Counted from the stretch's first letter, positions 43,025-52,309 are shown. The stretch: DNA of 64,000 nt from Streptomyces malaysiensis subsp. samsunensis (GCF_024519315.1 NZ_JANIIC010000051.1:1-64000), one strand, 5' to 3'. Notes: a model not told the origin generated them from the sequence alone. A program made the numbers and translations.

Positions 43025-43675
43025 TCATGGCTGCCGTGCCGATGGTGTGGCCAGCGCCCGGCGCCACTGCTCGGTGACCGACCGCCGCAGGCGTTCGGTG
43101 TCGACGGCGGGCGGGTCGAGAAGTCGTTGCAGCCCGATTCCTCGGAGCTGTCCGACGATCGCCGGCGCGACCTCCTCGGGTGCGAGGTCGTCGCGGATGG
43201 TGCCGTCGGCGATTCCGGCCGCCACATCGACGCGCAGATCGGCCCTGAACGACTCGTCCCGCTCGCGGAAGATCGGTGCCAGTTCGGGCATGGTGGGCGC
43301 CTCGGCCCACAGCAGCAGGAACGCGTGATGGGCGGCGCCCACCTGGCCGAGTTCGCCGATGTAGCCGTCGATCAGCCGCAGGAGGCGGTCCAGTCCTGGG
43401 GGCAGATCGGCAAGGCCCGGCACGAACCCGGCTTGTGCGGTGCGGGCCAGGAGCTCGAGGAGAGCCTGCTTCGAACCGAAGTGGTGGGCGATGATCCCGC
43501 GGCTGTACCCGGCTCGCTCACCCACCCGCGCCAGCGTCAGCGAGCGCACTCCCTGCTCGACGACCAGCTCGGCGGCTGCCGCCAGCAAGGCGGCTTCGGC
43601 CTGGTCGCGGCGCTGCTTCTGGGTGCGGCGGGGGGCGTCATGACGAGAGTCCTCACTAACTTGCGTGTCGTCCAA
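43025..43675 (-). CDS. TetR-family transcriptional regulator
   Basis: About 216 residues. RDQAEAALLAAAAELVVEQG and VGERAGYSRGIIAHHFGSKQ form the DNA-binding domain; the rest is an all-helical ligand domain. It is divergent from the DUF1330-hydrolase pair, whose promoter carries an inverted repeat, so it should regulate that pair. The start is uncertain. The only in-frame ATG (43726) would overlap the divergent gene, so a TTG at 43675 close to its own -10 (TATAAA on this strand) is preferred. Confidence 0.78.
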   Translation of the reverse strand: MDDTQVSEDSRHDAPRRTQKQRRDQAEAALLAAAAELVVEQGVRSLTLARVGERAGYSRGIIAHHFGSKQALLELLARTAQAGFVPGLADLPPGLDRLLRLIDGYIGELGQVGAAHHAFLLLWAEAPTMPELAPIFRERDESFRADLRVDVAAGIADGTIRDDLAPEEVAPAIVGQLRGIGLQRLLDPPAVDTERLRRSVTEQWRRALATPSARQP

Positions 43676-43689
43676 CAAGTTTATACGGT
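43658..43689 (+). promoter_or_regulatory. Promoter with operator for the DUF1330-hydrolase pair
   Basis: TTGCGT (43661-43666) and TACGGT (43684-43689) are spaced by 17 bp. AACTTG-N12-CAAGTT (43658-43681) overlaps the -35 and spacer, a good site for repression by the divergent TetR protein. Confidence 0.65.
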
Positions 43690-43715
43690 GCCACTCATCC
43701 TGACTGGAGGTTTCG

Positions 43716-44093
43716 ATGATCGACATAGATGAGCGCGCCCTCGATGCGCTGCTGGCCGAAGATCCTGGCGGCCCCGTGGTGATGCTGAACCTGCTGCGGT
43801 TCCGCCCGGACGGCGGTCGTGAGAGCTACCAGCGCTACGTCGAGGCGCTGGGCCCGGAGATCAACGCGCGGTACGGATTGCGGGTGGAGTACCTCGGGGA
43901 CGGCGGTCGGGCCCTGGTCGCCGAGGAGGGGCAGGCATGGGACGCGGCGCTCCTGGTGCGCCACCCCAGCCGCCCGACGTTCGCCGACATGATCCCTGAC
44001 CCCGACTATCGGGCGGCGTCCCATTTCCGTAGCGAGGCGCTGGTGGAATCGGTCCTGCAGCCGACCGTGCCGCGCCAGGGGAGCGTGGTCTGA
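43716..44093 (+). CDS. DUF1330-family protein
   Basis: 125 residues of a small ferredoxin-like-fold family, probably dimeric. VVMLNLLRFRPDGGRESYQR and FADMIPDPDYRAASHFRSEA are the typical blocks. Function in the family is not established. GGAGG lies 6 nt before the ATG. Its stop overlaps the ATG of the following hydrolase, so the two are co-translated and probably act in one pathway. Confidence 0.85.
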   Translation: MIDIDERALDALLAEDPGGPVVMLNLLRFRPDGGRESYQRYVEALGPEINARYGLRVEYLGDGGRALVAEEGQAWDAALLVRHPSRPTFADMIPDPDYRAASHFRSEALVESVLQPTVPRQGSVV

Positions 44094-44860
44094 TGCCCGC
44101 CGTCTTCGTACACGGCAATCCCGAGACGGCGGCCGTCTGGGATCCCCTGCTCGCCGAACTGAAGGCCGCCGGCACTGCTCCGGCCGACCTCATCTGCCTG
44201 TCCCCGCCCGGGTTCGGCGCGCCACTGCCGCCCGGGTTCGGGGCGACCGTCGGGGAGTACCGCGACTGGCTGATCGAGGAGTTGACACGCTTCGCCGAGC
44301 CCGTGGACCTGGTGGGCCACGACTGGGGCGGCGGACACGTCCTCAACGCGGTGATGAGCCGCCCGGAGCTGGTACGGAGCTGGGCCAGCGACACGATCGC
44401 GGTCTTCGAACCCGACTACGTCTGGCATGAGTTCGCCCAGCGATGGCAGACGCCGGGAATCGGAGAGGCCGATGTGGCCGCACGCTTCGGCGCGCCCGTC
44501 GAGCAGCGGATCGCGACGCTCGTCGAGCGGGGGATGGGCGAGGCGGCGGCCGAGTGGGTCGCCCAGGGGCAGAACGAGGAGATGGGCCGGGCCGTCCTCG
44601 CGCTCTACGCCTCTGCCATGCCACCGGTGATGGCCGAGCTCGGCCGGGACCTGGAAAACGCGGCGCGACGGCCGGGACTCGTGTTCCTCGCCACCGAGGA
44701 CCACGTGGGCGGCACCGCCGAGCAGCGCCGCCGCGCCGCGCGCCGCGCTGGTGCCCGGGTGGAGGTCCTCGATGGGCTGGGCCACTGGTGGATGACACAC
44801 GACCCCGCCCGCGGCGCGGAGGCGCTCACCCGCTTCTGGGCGTCGCTGGACCAGGGGTAG
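44093..44860 (+). CDS. Alpha/beta hydrolase with aspartate nucleophile
   Basis: 255 residues. The oxyanion motif HGNPETAAVWDPL and the nucleophile elbow GHDWGGGHV have Asp instead of Ser, as in epoxide hydrolases and haloalkane dehalogenases. The acid is in FLATEDHVGG and the His in GLGHWWMTHDP. The HGNP start is typical of haloalkane dehalogenases, but the halide-binding Trp next to the nucleophile is also shared by epoxide hydrolases, so the reaction is undecided. It overlaps the DUF1330 stop. Confidence 0.87.
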   Translation: MPAVFVHGNPETAAVWDPLLAELKAAGTAPADLICLSPPGFGAPLPPGFGATVGEYRDWLIEELTRFAEPVDLVGHDWGGGHVLNAVMSRPELVRSWASDTIAVFEPDYVWHEFAQRWQTPGIGEADVAARFGAPVEQRIATLVERGMGEAAAEWVAQGQNEEMGRAVLALYASAMPPVMAELGRDLENAARRPGLVFLATEDHVGGTAEQRRRAARRAGARVEVLDGLGHWWMTHDPARGAEALTRFWASLDQG

Positions 44861-44911
44861 CCGCACACACCTGGATGCCGCCAAGAGAGCCGGCCCGAAG
44901 CACGTAGTGCA

Positions 44912-45844
44912 TCAACTGGCGTGCAGCATCAGCCCGATGCCCACCACCATCAGCCCCGCCGCCGCGATCCTCGGACCGCCGAACCGCTCCTTGAAGAACA
45001 GCGCCCCGATGGCCGCGCCCACGATGATCGACGATTCGCGCAGCGCAGCGATCGGGGCGAGTTCGGCCTGGGTCTGGGCCCACAGGACCAGGCCGTAGGC
45101 GCAGACCGACAGCAGCCCGCCGAGCAGTCCGCGCGCCGCGACCGGCCGCAGCTGCCCAAGGAGCGCACCGCGCCGGATGGCCAGGGCGCAGCCGGGGATG
45201 GCGAAGCCCTCGAGGATCATCAGCCAGGCGATATAGCCGGGCGGACTGCCGGAGGCGCGCACCCCCAGACCGTCCACGACGGTGTACGCGGCAATGGAGA
45301 GACCGGTGGCGATGGCGGCCGTAAGGGCGAGCCACTGCGGTGCGCCCCCGCCGCTCACCCCGCTCGCCCCGCCGTTCTCATTGCTCTCGTCGTTCTCGTT
45401 GCCATCGTCGGCCTCGCGCCCGGCGTGCCGCGACCCCCTGATCCCCCACAGCGCCACGCCCACCAGCCCCGCCGAGGCCAGCGCGACCCCCGCCGCCTGC
45501 CAGTGGTCCGGCCGCTCACCGACGAAGACCGCGGCCGCCACGGTCACCACGAGCGGTGCGGTGCCGCGCGCGATGGGATACATCTGGCCGAAATCGCCCA
45601 GGTGGAACGAGCGCATGAGCAGCAGCTGATAGACCACATGGATGGCCGCGGAGGCCAGCAGATACGGCCAGGCGCCCGCCGCGGGCAGCGAGGCGAACGG
45701 CAGCAGCGCCAGCCCGCACAGCGCCCCGCCGCCGCCCACCAGGGTGAAGGCGAGCAGTTGGTCCCTGATGCCGTGCGCGATCGCGTTCCAGCTGGCGTGG
45801 GTGACGGCCGCGATCAGCACCGCGGCCGTGACCAGCGGGGTCAC
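44912..45844 (-). CDS. EamA/DMT-family transporter
   Basis: 310 residues with ten predicted helices in two EamA repeats (LVTAAVLIAAVTHASWNAIA starts the first; APIAALRESSIIVGAAIGAL lies at the end of the second). The halves are separated by a charged Asn/Asp/Glu/Gly linker (GNENDESNENGG). Family members export metabolites or amino acids. The GTG at 45844 overlaps the ybaK stop (GTGA), indicating a two-gene operon ybaK-eamA. Confidence 0.88.
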   Translation of the reverse strand: MTPLVTAAVLIAAVTHASWNAIAHGIRDQLLAFTLVGGGGALCGLALLPFASLPAAGAWPYLLASAAIHVVYQLLLMRSFHLGDFGQMYPIARGTAPLVVTVAAAVFVGERPDHWQAAGVALASAGLVGVALWGIRGSRHAGREADDGNENDESNENGGASGVSGGGAPQWLALTAAIATGLSIAAYTVVDGLGVRASGSPPGYIAWLMILEGFAIPGCALAIRRGALLGQLRPVAARGLLGGLLSVCAYGLVLWAQTQAELAPIAALRESSIIVGAAIGALFFKERFGGPRIAAAGLMVVGIGLMLHAS

Positions 45845-46335
45845 GCGGACCGCTCGCGCACATCCACAAGGGTGCCGTCGGCATGCGCGACAAGGGTCTT
45901 GGGGTCGAGCGGGAAGACGGTGTGCGGATCGCCCGCCGCGGCCCATACGGTCCCGTGGTCCAGCAGCCCGCGGTCGGCGAGGACGCGGGTGCGGGTGCGG
46001 TGGCCGAAGGGCGGCACCCCGCCGATGGCGTAGCCGGTGGTCTCCCGCACCAGGGCGGCGTTCGCCCGGCGGACGCTACCGGCGTCCAACTCGCGCCGTA
46101 CGAGCTCGACGTCGACCCGTGACGACCCGTCCATCAGCACCACCACCGGCTGTCCGTCCGCCTCGAAGACCAGCGACTTGACGATCTGGCTCAGCTCACA
46201 GCCGATGGCCGCGGCGGCCTCCGCGGCGGTGCGGGTGGCGTCGGGGAAGCGGCGCACCTCGACGTCCAGGCCGAGCTCGCGCAGGGCTTCGGCGAAGCGG
46301 GGGTGGGCGGCGGTGTCAGGGGTGGGATCGACCAT
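45841..46335 (-). CDS. YbaK/ProX-like aminoacyl-tRNA deacylase
   Basis: 164 residues of the YbaK fold that hydrolyses mischarged aminoacyl-tRNA (often Cys-tRNA-Pro or Ala-tRNA-Pro). LSQIVKSLVFEADGQPVVVL has the key Lys, and AIGGVPPFGH is the family signature. TAGCGT lies 6 nt before the ATG (46342-46347), so the operon with the EamA gene probably has a leaderless mRNA. Confidence 0.9.
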   Translation of the reverse strand: MVDPTPDTAAHPRFAEALRELGLDVEVRRFPDATRTAAEAAAAIGCELSQIVKSLVFEADGQPVVVLMDGSSRVDVELVRRELDAGSVRRANAALVRETTGYAIGGVPPFGHRTRTRVLADRGLLDHGTVWAAAGDPHTVFPLDPKTLVAHADGTLVDVRERSA

Positions 46336-46437
46336 GGAACGACGCTACCGACGCGCCCGCGGCCCACGCCACGACTTTTCCCCGGGGGTCGCACCAGCGT
46401 CCAAGACCGCGCCCGGTGTTTCGAGGATGATCGGGCC

Positions 46438-46833
46438 ATGGATACGCGACCCGTCAATGTCCACGAGGCGCTGGCCTCCTTCGACGATGCCTACAGCCCC
46501 CGGATCGTGGCCCGGATGAACGACTACGACGTCCGGATCGCCCACACCCTGGGCGAGCACGTCTGGCACGCCCACGACGACACCGACGAGTTCTTCCTGG
46601 TCCTCGACGGCCGGTTCGACATCGCCCTCAGGGACGCCGACGGCACCGAGAGCACGGTCTTGCTGCACAAGGGCGACACGTTCGTGGTCCCCAGGGGCAC
46701 CGAGCACAAGCCGTCCTCCCCGGGCGGCTCGATCCTGATGTTCGAACCTTCGGGGACCAGCTCGACCGGCGACCGCCATGACGGCGAGATTCCCGCTCAC
46801 GTGGACAGCACCACCGGCCGCGCGCTCGGCTGA
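46438..46833 (+). CDS. Cupin-domain protein
   Basis: 131 residues, a single cupin barrel. The metal site is in EHVWHAHDDTDEFFLVLDG (His, His, Glu), and FVVPRGTEHKP gives the second motif His. Small cupins of this type serve as isomerases, dioxygenases or sugar-binding sensors; the role here is unknown. GAGGATGATC precedes the ATG at 46438. A bidirectional terminator follows. Confidence 0.87.
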   Translation: MDTRPVNVHEALASFDDAYSPRIVARMNDYDVRIAHTLGEHVWHAHDDTDEFFLVLDGRFDIALRDADGTESTVLLHKGDTFVVPRGTEHKPSSPGGSILMFEPSGTSSTGDRHDGEIPAHVDSTTGRALG

Positions 46834-46890
46834 CGGTGCCTGGCCGACCGCTGATCCCATCGCCGACCGGCCGGTCGGCCGAAGGCGAAG

Positions 46891-46924
46891 GAGCCGGGCG
46901 GGCGCTTGAGCGCCCGCCCGGCTC
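46891..46924. terminator. Bidirectional terminator between cupin and PBP genes
   Basis: Perfect 15-bp arms with a 4-nt loop. Three 15-bp tandem repeats of the type CGGAACGAACC lie between this hairpin and the PBP stop (about 46940-46984). Confidence 0.85.
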
Positions 46925-46999
46925 CCGTGCCGTCACGCCGGCGGAACGAACCCTGGCGGAGCGAACCGTGACGGAACGAACCGCGGTGGAAGGCCCCGC

Positions 47000-48643
47000 T
47001 CAGCCGCCCGCGCGCAGCAGCGCCGCCACCATCGGGCCCGCCGTGTCGCCGCCGTGGCCGCCCTCGGGGACCACACCGGCCGCCGCGACATCGTCGCGGT
47101 ACGCGCTGAACCAGCCGTTGGGCTTCTCCTGGTTGTCCACCTCGGCCGAACCGGTCTTGGCGCCGAAGTCACCGCTCATCCCGGCCATCGCCTCCGCGGC
47201 GGTGCCCGAGGTGGCCGTCAGGTTCATCAGCTTCCGCAACTGGTCATGGGTGCTCGACTTCATCGTCTTGCTCGCCTTGGCCAGCGTCCGGTTGTCCAGC
47301 GACGGCGAGACCAGGTACGGCTGGCGGAAGGTGCCGGTGGAGGCGGTGGCCGCGACCGACGCCATGTTGAGCGGGTTCATCCGCACCCCGCCCTGGCCGA
47401 TCAGCGAGGCGGCCTTGGAGGCCGCGGACTGCACCGGCACGGAGCCGTCGAAGGTGGGCACACCGGTCTGCCAGTTGAGCCCGATGCCGAAGACGTCCCG
47501 GGCCTCGTTGGTCAGGTCGTCGTTCTTCAGCTTGCCCGCCTGGCTGATGAAGGCCGTATTGCAGGAGCGGGCGAAGCTCTGCTCGAAGGTGCCCTTCTTG
47601 ATCTCGAACTTCTTGTCGTTCTGGAACTTCCAGCCGCCGTAGGAGAAGTACTTCGGGCACGGATGCGGCTTGCCGTACGCCGCCAGACCCTTGTCGATCA
47701 GCGTCGCCGAGGTGATGATCTTCATCGTCGAGCCGGGTGCGTACGAGCCCTGGAAGGCGGTGTTGAAACCGCTCGCGGGGGAGTTGGCCAGCGCGAGGAT
47801 CTCACCGGTGCTGGGCTTGACCGCCACCACCGACGCCTTGGTGCGCTTGCCCACCTGCTGCTCGGCCGTGCGCTGAAGCGATGCGTCGATCGTGGTGCGC
47901 AGCGTGCCCGGAGTGCCCTTGGAGAGCACCTTCAGCGTCTTGTCGGGGGACTTGGAGCCCTTGGCACGCGCGATCCAGGTCTCCACGCCCGGCTTGCCGC
48001 CCGCCTTCTTGCCGTACCGCTCGCGCAGCGCGGCCAGGACGGTCTTCAGGGTCGGGTGCTCGGCGGCGGTCAGCTCCTTGCCGTCCCGGTCCACCGCCTT
48101 GATCGGCGGCGCCTCGGACGCACCGGTCTTCAGCGTGTCGCCCTCGGCGAGGTCGGGGTGGACCACGGAGGACTTCCAGGCGACGACCGGCTTGCCGGTC
48201 TCGGTGTCGCGCGTCACGGTCAGCGAGGATTCATACGTCCAGGGGATGCTCGCACCGCCGGAGGAGATCTGCGCGTTGACCGAGAACGGCACCTTCGCAC
48301 CGCTCGCCTGCCCCGCCTCCAGCGCCACCTTGGCCACACGGGCCTTCTTGCGGTAACCGCTCAGCGCCGTGGTGGCCGCGCCGCTGTCGTCCGTAAGGGC
48401 GGCGGCCTTGGCCGTCTCGCCCTCCGCCCAGGCCGCCAGGAACGCGCGGGCGGTGGTCTTCACCTCGGCCGCGCTGGGCGGGCCGGTCTTCACCTTCTTC
48501 AGCGACGGCTTGTCGTCACCCGAGCCGGCGCTCGCACCGTCCTTCGCGCTCGATGAATCGTCCTGGCCGCTGCCGCAACCGGCCACTCCGACCATGGCGG
48601 CGAACACCGCACCGACGATCGCGGCTCTCGCGCCACTCCGCAT
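47000..48643 (-). CDS. Lipoprotein class B penicillin-binding protein
   Basis: 547 residues. A lipoprotein signal ends at Cys23 (GVAGC). An NTF2-like MecA_N domain (about 55-170) and a PBP dimerisation part precede the transpeptidase. The active-site Ser305 is in GSTMK, Ser360-Cys-Asn is the SxN motif, and Lys496-Thr-Gly is in GAKTGSAE. It cross-links peptidoglycan on the outer face of the membrane. The domain order matches the PBP2a/PbpLipo group of actinobacteria, which includes low-affinity PBPs. A TAGAGT box at about 48700 on this strand may be its -10. Confidence 0.94.
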   Translation of the reverse strand: MRSGARAAIVGAVFAAMVGVAGCGSGQDDSSSAKDGASAGSGDDKPSLKKVKTGPPSAAEVKTTARAFLAAWAEGETAKAAALTDDSGAATTALSGYRKKARVAKVALEAGQASGAKVPFSVNAQISSGGASIPWTYESSLTVTRDTETGKPVVAWKSSVVHPDLAEGDTLKTGASEAPPIKAVDRDGKELTAAEHPTLKTVLAALRERYGKKAGGKPGVETWIARAKGSKSPDKTLKVLSKGTPGTLRTTIDASLQRTAEQQVGKRTKASVVAVKPSTGEILALANSPASGFNTAFQGSYAPGSTMKIITSATLIDKGLAAYGKPHPCPKYFSYGGWKFQNDKKFEIKKGTFEQSFARSCNTAFISQAGKLKNDDLTNEARDVFGIGLNWQTGVPTFDGSVPVQSAASKAASLIGQGGVRMNPLNMASVAATASTGTFRQPYLVSPSLDNRTLAKASKTMKSSTHDQLRKLMNLTATSGTAAEAMAGMSGDFGAKTGSAEVDNQEKPNGWFSAYRDDVAAAGVVPEGGHGGDTAGPMVAALLRAGG

Positions 48644-48792
48644 TGCAGAACCCCCACACTGTGTTCTCGGGTCCCTCCATCAGTCGATGGAGGTCGCGGT
48701 GCCCGGCACTCTACCGGCACCACGTGACGCCCCCGCGCCCTCACAGTAGGGGGCACGGGGGCAGTGGCCGGAACCAGACGGCGGGCCGGGGG

Positions 48793-50571
48793 TCAGATCC
48801 AGGTATCGAGCCACATCCGGGCCCGCCAGTCGTCCATCGGGATCGTCTGGCCTGTGTAGAGCGGGAAGAAGTAGATGAAGTTCCAGATGATCAGCAGGAC
48901 GAGTGCGCCCGAGCCGACCGCGCCGATCACCCGGCGGGTTTCGCTCGCGCCCGGTGGCCCCAGCAGCGCGCCGATCATCATCGCCACCGCCAGGCACAGG
49001 AAGGGCACGAAGACCACGGCGTAGAAGGAGAAGATCGTCCGGTCCTGGTAGAGGAACCACGGCAGATAGCCCGCGGCGATTCCGCACAGGATCGCGCCGG
49101 CCCGCCAGTCGCGCCGCAGCGCCCACCGGAACAGCAGGTACAGCAGGGCGAAACAGGCCGTCCACCACAGCAGCGGGGTGCCGATGGCCAGCACCTCGCG
49201 GGCGCACTTCTCGGCGGCGTCCTTGGGACAGCCCTCCTGGCCGGCCCGCGGGGACTCGTAGAAGTACGAGACCGGGCGGGACTGGATCAGCCAGCTCCAC
49301 GGATTGGACTGGTAGACATGCGGTGAGTCGAGGTTGACGTGGAACTTGTAGACCTCGGACTCGTAGTGCCACAGGCTCCGCAGCGGGTTGAGCAGCCAGT
49401 CGAAGGCGCCGCCGGTGCCGTAGCCGCCGCCGTCGGGCTTGCCGGATTCGGCCCAGTGGCGGAAGTAGCCGCTGTGCCGCCAGCCGCGGGTCCGGTCGAA
49501 GGTGCCGCTCGCGGTGAACCAGCCCGACCAGGAGGCGATGTACGTGACGATCGCCACCGGCACCAGCGAGCCGAACGCCCAGCCCAGATCGCGCCGCAGC
49601 ACCGCCCGGTAGGGGCGGAGCGCGCCCGCGGTACGGCGGCTGCCCACGTCCCACAGGACGGTCATCAGGCCGAAGGCCGCCAGTACGTACAACCCGTTCC
49701 ACTTGGTGCCGATGGCCAGGCCCAGCAGAACCCCGGCCGCGATCCGCCATGGCCGCGCGCCCAGCTTCAGACCCTGGCCCACCGCCGGGTCCGGCCGCGC
49801 CGTGCCGTCCTCACCGGCCGGCAGGGCCGCCGCCAGCCTGGCGCGCGCCCGGTCCCGGTCGATGAGCAGAGCCCCGAAGGCGGCCAGCACGAAGAACATC
49901 ACGACCAGGTCGAGCAGCGCCGTGCGGCTCATCACGAAGTGCAGCCCGTCCACGGCCAGCAGCGCGCCCGCCAGACAGCCGAGGAACGTCGACCGGAACA
50001 GCCGCCGCCCGATCCGGCACAGCATCAGCACCGAAAGCGTGCCGAGCACCGCGACCATGAACCGCCAGCCGAACGGGTGCAGCCCGAAGAACTGCTCGCC
50101 GAGCCCGATGACCCACTTGCCCACCGGCGGATGCACCACATACGAGGCCGCGTCGCCGAGCGGGATGTGCTGCGGGGCGTCGAGGATCCGGTCATTGGCG
50201 TTTTTCGGCCAGGTGCCCTCGTAGCCGTACTCCCAGACCGACCAGGCGTCCTTGGCGTAGTACGTCTCGTCGAATATGACGTTGTCCGGGCTGCCCAGCC
50301 GCCAGAAACGGGTCAGCCCGGCGCACAGCGCGACCAGCAGCGGACCGCCCCAGCCGCTCCAGCGGGCGATTCTGGCCGCCGCCGAGGGGGCCGCGCCGAG
50401 GACCTCCCAGAGCCGGGTGCCCGGCTCCGCGTACGGCGGGACCAGCCGCTCCCGTACGCCGGGCCTGGTCTGGCCCGCGTATCCGAAACGGCGCAGCCGG
50501 CGCTGCCAGGCCGGCGGCTGATGGCCGGTGGCTTTGCCCGGCTGGGCGTGGGTCGCGGTGTCACTGCTCAC
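48793..50571 (-). CDS. pmt: Protein O-mannosyltransferase (GT39)
   Basis: A 592-residue polytopic membrane enzyme that transfers mannose from polyprenyl-phosphate-mannose to exported proteins. The catalytic loop has NVIFDETYYAKDAWS with the essential Asp-Glu pair, and GDAASYVVHPPVGKWVIGLG and LHFVMSRTALLDLVVMFFVL are further PMT blocks; about eleven helices. The GTG at 50571 is chosen because TACGAT lies 6 nt upstream. It is divergent from rsmI as Rv1002c is from Rv1003. In Streptomyces, Pmt glycosylates many lipoproteins, so the neighbouring PBP lipoprotein could be a substrate (inference). Confidence 0.94.
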   Translation of the reverse strand: MSSDTATHAQPGKATGHQPPAWQRRLRRFGYAGQTRPGVRERLVPPYAEPGTRLWEVLGAAPSAAARIARWSGWGGPLLVALCAGLTRFWRLGSPDNVIFDETYYAKDAWSVWEYGYEGTWPKNANDRILDAPQHIPLGDAASYVVHPPVGKWVIGLGEQFFGLHPFGWRFMVAVLGTLSVLMLCRIGRRLFRSTFLGCLAGALLAVDGLHFVMSRTALLDLVVMFFVLAAFGALLIDRDRARARLAAALPAGEDGTARPDPAVGQGLKLGARPWRIAAGVLLGLAIGTKWNGLYVLAAFGLMTVLWDVGSRRTAGALRPYRAVLRRDLGWAFGSLVPVAIVTYIASWSGWFTASGTFDRTRGWRHSGYFRHWAESGKPDGGGYGTGGAFDWLLNPLRSLWHYESEVYKFHVNLDSPHVYQSNPWSWLIQSRPVSYFYESPRAGQEGCPKDAAEKCAREVLAIGTPLLWWTACFALLYLLFRWALRRDWRAGAILCGIAAGYLPWFLYQDRTIFSFYAVVFVPFLCLAVAMMIGALLGPPGASETRRVIGAVGSGALVLLIIWNFIYFFPLYTGQTIPMDDWRARMWLDTWI

Positions 50572-50577
50572 CGGGCC

Positions 50578-50583
50578 ATCGTA
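50578..50583 (-). promoter_or_regulatory. -10 box for leaderless pmt mRNA
   Basis: On the minus strand TACGAT lies 6 nt before the GTG at 50571. Confidence 0.5.
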
Positions 50584-50740
50584 GGGAAGGGGTCTGTGAG
50601 TGTGGCGGGGAAAGGCGGCGAACGGGGATTCGTGCCCGGGGCGGCCGCCTCGGGGCCGGCCTCGTCGCCGGGTTCGGCCTGGTGCCGCCGGGGTCGGCCT
50701 GTCGCCGGGCCCGCCGCGTCCGGCTGCGAGGATGGTGGGC

Positions 50741-51616
50741 GTGACTGGAACGCTCGTACTGGCAGGGACCCCCATCGGCGACACGGCGGACGCGCCCCCG
50801 AGGCTGGCCGCCGAGCTCGCGGCCGCCGATGTGATCGCCGCCGAGGACACCCGGCGGCTGCGCCGCCTCACCCAGGCCCTGGACGTGCGCCCGTCCGGCC
50901 GGGTGGTCTCCTATTTCGAGGGCAACGAATCGGCCCGTACGCCCGAGCTGGTCGAGTCGCTGGCCCAGGGCGCCCGGGTGCTGCTGGTCACCGACGCGGG
51001 CATGCCGTCGGTCTCCGACCCCGGCTACCGCCTGGTCGCCGCCGCCGTGGAGCGCGGGATCACCGTCACCGCAGTGCCCGGCCCCTCCGCGGTGCTCACC
51101 GCCCTGGCGGTCTCCGGGCTGCCGGTGGACCGCTTCTGCTTCGAGGGGTTCCCGCCGCGCAAGGCGGGGGAGCGGCTGACGCGGCTGCGCGAGGTCGCCG
51201 ACGAGCGCCGCACCCTGGTCTGGTTCGAGGCCCCGCACCGGCTGGACGACACCCTGGCGGCCATGGCCGAGGTGTTCGGCGCGGACCGCCGCGCCGCGGT
51301 GTGCCGGGAGCTGACCAAGACCTACGAGGAGGTGCGGCGCGGCCCGCTGGCGGAGCTGGCCGCCTGGGCGGCGGAGGGCGTGCGCGGCGAGATCACCATC
51401 GTGGTCGAGGGCGCCCCCGCGCCCGGCCCCGACGAGGCGGGCCCCGCCGAGCTGGCCCGCCGGGTCGCGGTGCGCGAGGAGGCCGGTGAGCGCCGTAAGG
51501 AAGCCATCGCGGCGGTCGCACAGGAGGCCGGGGTACCCAAACGGCAGGTGTTCGACGCCGTGGTGGCGGCGAAGAACGTGACGGGGAGCACGCCACGCGA
51601 AGGTAAAGCACCGTAG
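50741..51616 (+). CDS. rsmI: 16S rRNA (cytidine1402-2'-O)-methyltransferase
   Basis: 291 residues of the tetrapyrrole-methylase fold. GTLVLAGTPIGDTADAPPRL starts the protein, VIAAEDTRRLRRL follows, LLVTDAGMPSVSDPGYRLV is the SAM-binding GMP-type block, and VPGPSAVLTALAVSGLP is the hallmark of RsmI. It methylates C1402 in 16S rRNA for decoding accuracy. The GTG at 50741 is chosen because GAGG lies 9 nt upstream; an in-frame ATG three codons earlier is possible. Confidence 0.94.
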   Translation: MTGTLVLAGTPIGDTADAPPRLAAELAAADVIAAEDTRRLRRLTQALDVRPSGRVVSYFEGNESARTPELVESLAQGARVLLVTDAGMPSVSDPGYRLVAAAVERGITVTAVPGPSAVLTALAVSGLPVDRFCFEGFPPRKAGERLTRLREVADERRTLVWFEAPHRLDDTLAAMAEVFGADRRAAVCRELTKTYEEVRRGPLAELAAWAAEGVRGEITIVVEGAPAPGPDEAGPAELARRVAVREEAGERRKEAIAAVAQEAGVPKRQVFDAVVAAKNVTGSTPREGKAP

Positions 51617-51773
51617 CGAAAAGCAAAGCTCAGGTTAGTAGCCGGGCAGTTGCTCACCGGTTTGGGAAGGCCGGGGCCAAATCTCCCTCAAAGAGAGGGA
51701 AGAGCCGGTGCGGTCGCGCCGGGAAAGGCGTCCACTGGTTGTGGAAGACCTGGGGCCATCCCATCCCGGAAGA

Positions 51774-51791
51774 CTTGTCCTGTGTGACAAG
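51774..51791 (+). promoter_or_regulatory. Inverted repeat before the zinc-ribbon gene
   Basis: CTTGTC-N6-GACAAG lies 10 bp before the ATG and touches the Shine-Dalgarno GAGGAG. It could be an operator or a small RNA hairpin that limits translation. Confidence 0.45.
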
Positions 51792-51801
51792 AGGAGCTGC
51801 C

Positions 51802-52296
51802 ATGAGCGATATAGCGGGAACCTCGAGCGGTGCTCATCCGATAGCCGCCCACACCCCCTCCGATGAGCCCGGCGAGGTGGCCCACGAGGCGTACGCCTTC
51901 GCCTGCATGAAGTGCGGGCACGGCTGGGAGCGGTCGTACGACATCGAACACCACGTGGACGGCGAGGGCCGTGCCTTCGTCGTCTACTTCACCGGCGGCC
52001 GGCGCGTCCCGTCCCCGCTGACGAGCCCGGACTGCGTCAACTGCGGTGCGCATCTGGTGCGGATCATGCGGTCGGGCCAGGTCTCCTCGGTCCTGGAGAG
52101 TGCGCGGCGCGGGAGGCCGCACACCGCCCGGCGCCGGGGCGACGGCACGGGCGCGGCGGAGGCCCCGGCGGAGGCCCCGACGGACACCGCGCCGGATGCC
52201 GCGGCGGCACCGGAAAACGAGGACTCCGCGCGGCACCGTGGGCACCATTGGCACCTTCCGAATCTGCTGCATCCCTTTCAGCACCACCGCGACTGA
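51802..52296 (+). CDS. Conserved hypothetical protein with two CxxC pairs
   Basis: 164 residues. AYAFACMKCGHGWERSYDIE (Cys35, Cys38) and SPDCVNCGAHLVRIM (Cys78, Cys81) form a likely zinc ribbon. Residues 93-145 are an Ala/Pro/Asp/Arg linker. The C-terminal 20 residues are His-rich (seven His in HRGHHWHLPNLLHPFQHH), a possible second metal site. I do not recognise a named family. GAGGAG precedes the ATG by 6 nt. Confidence 0.75.
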   Translation: MSDIAGTSSGAHPIAAHTPSDEPGEVAHEAYAFACMKCGHGWERSYDIEHHVDGEGRAFVVYFTGGRRVPSPLTSPDCVNCGAHLVRIMRSGQVSSVLESARRGRPHTARRRGDGTGAAEAPAEAPTDTAPDAAAAPENEDSARHRGHHWHLPNLLHPFQHHRD

Positions 52297-52309
52297 GGAC
52301 GATCCGGTT

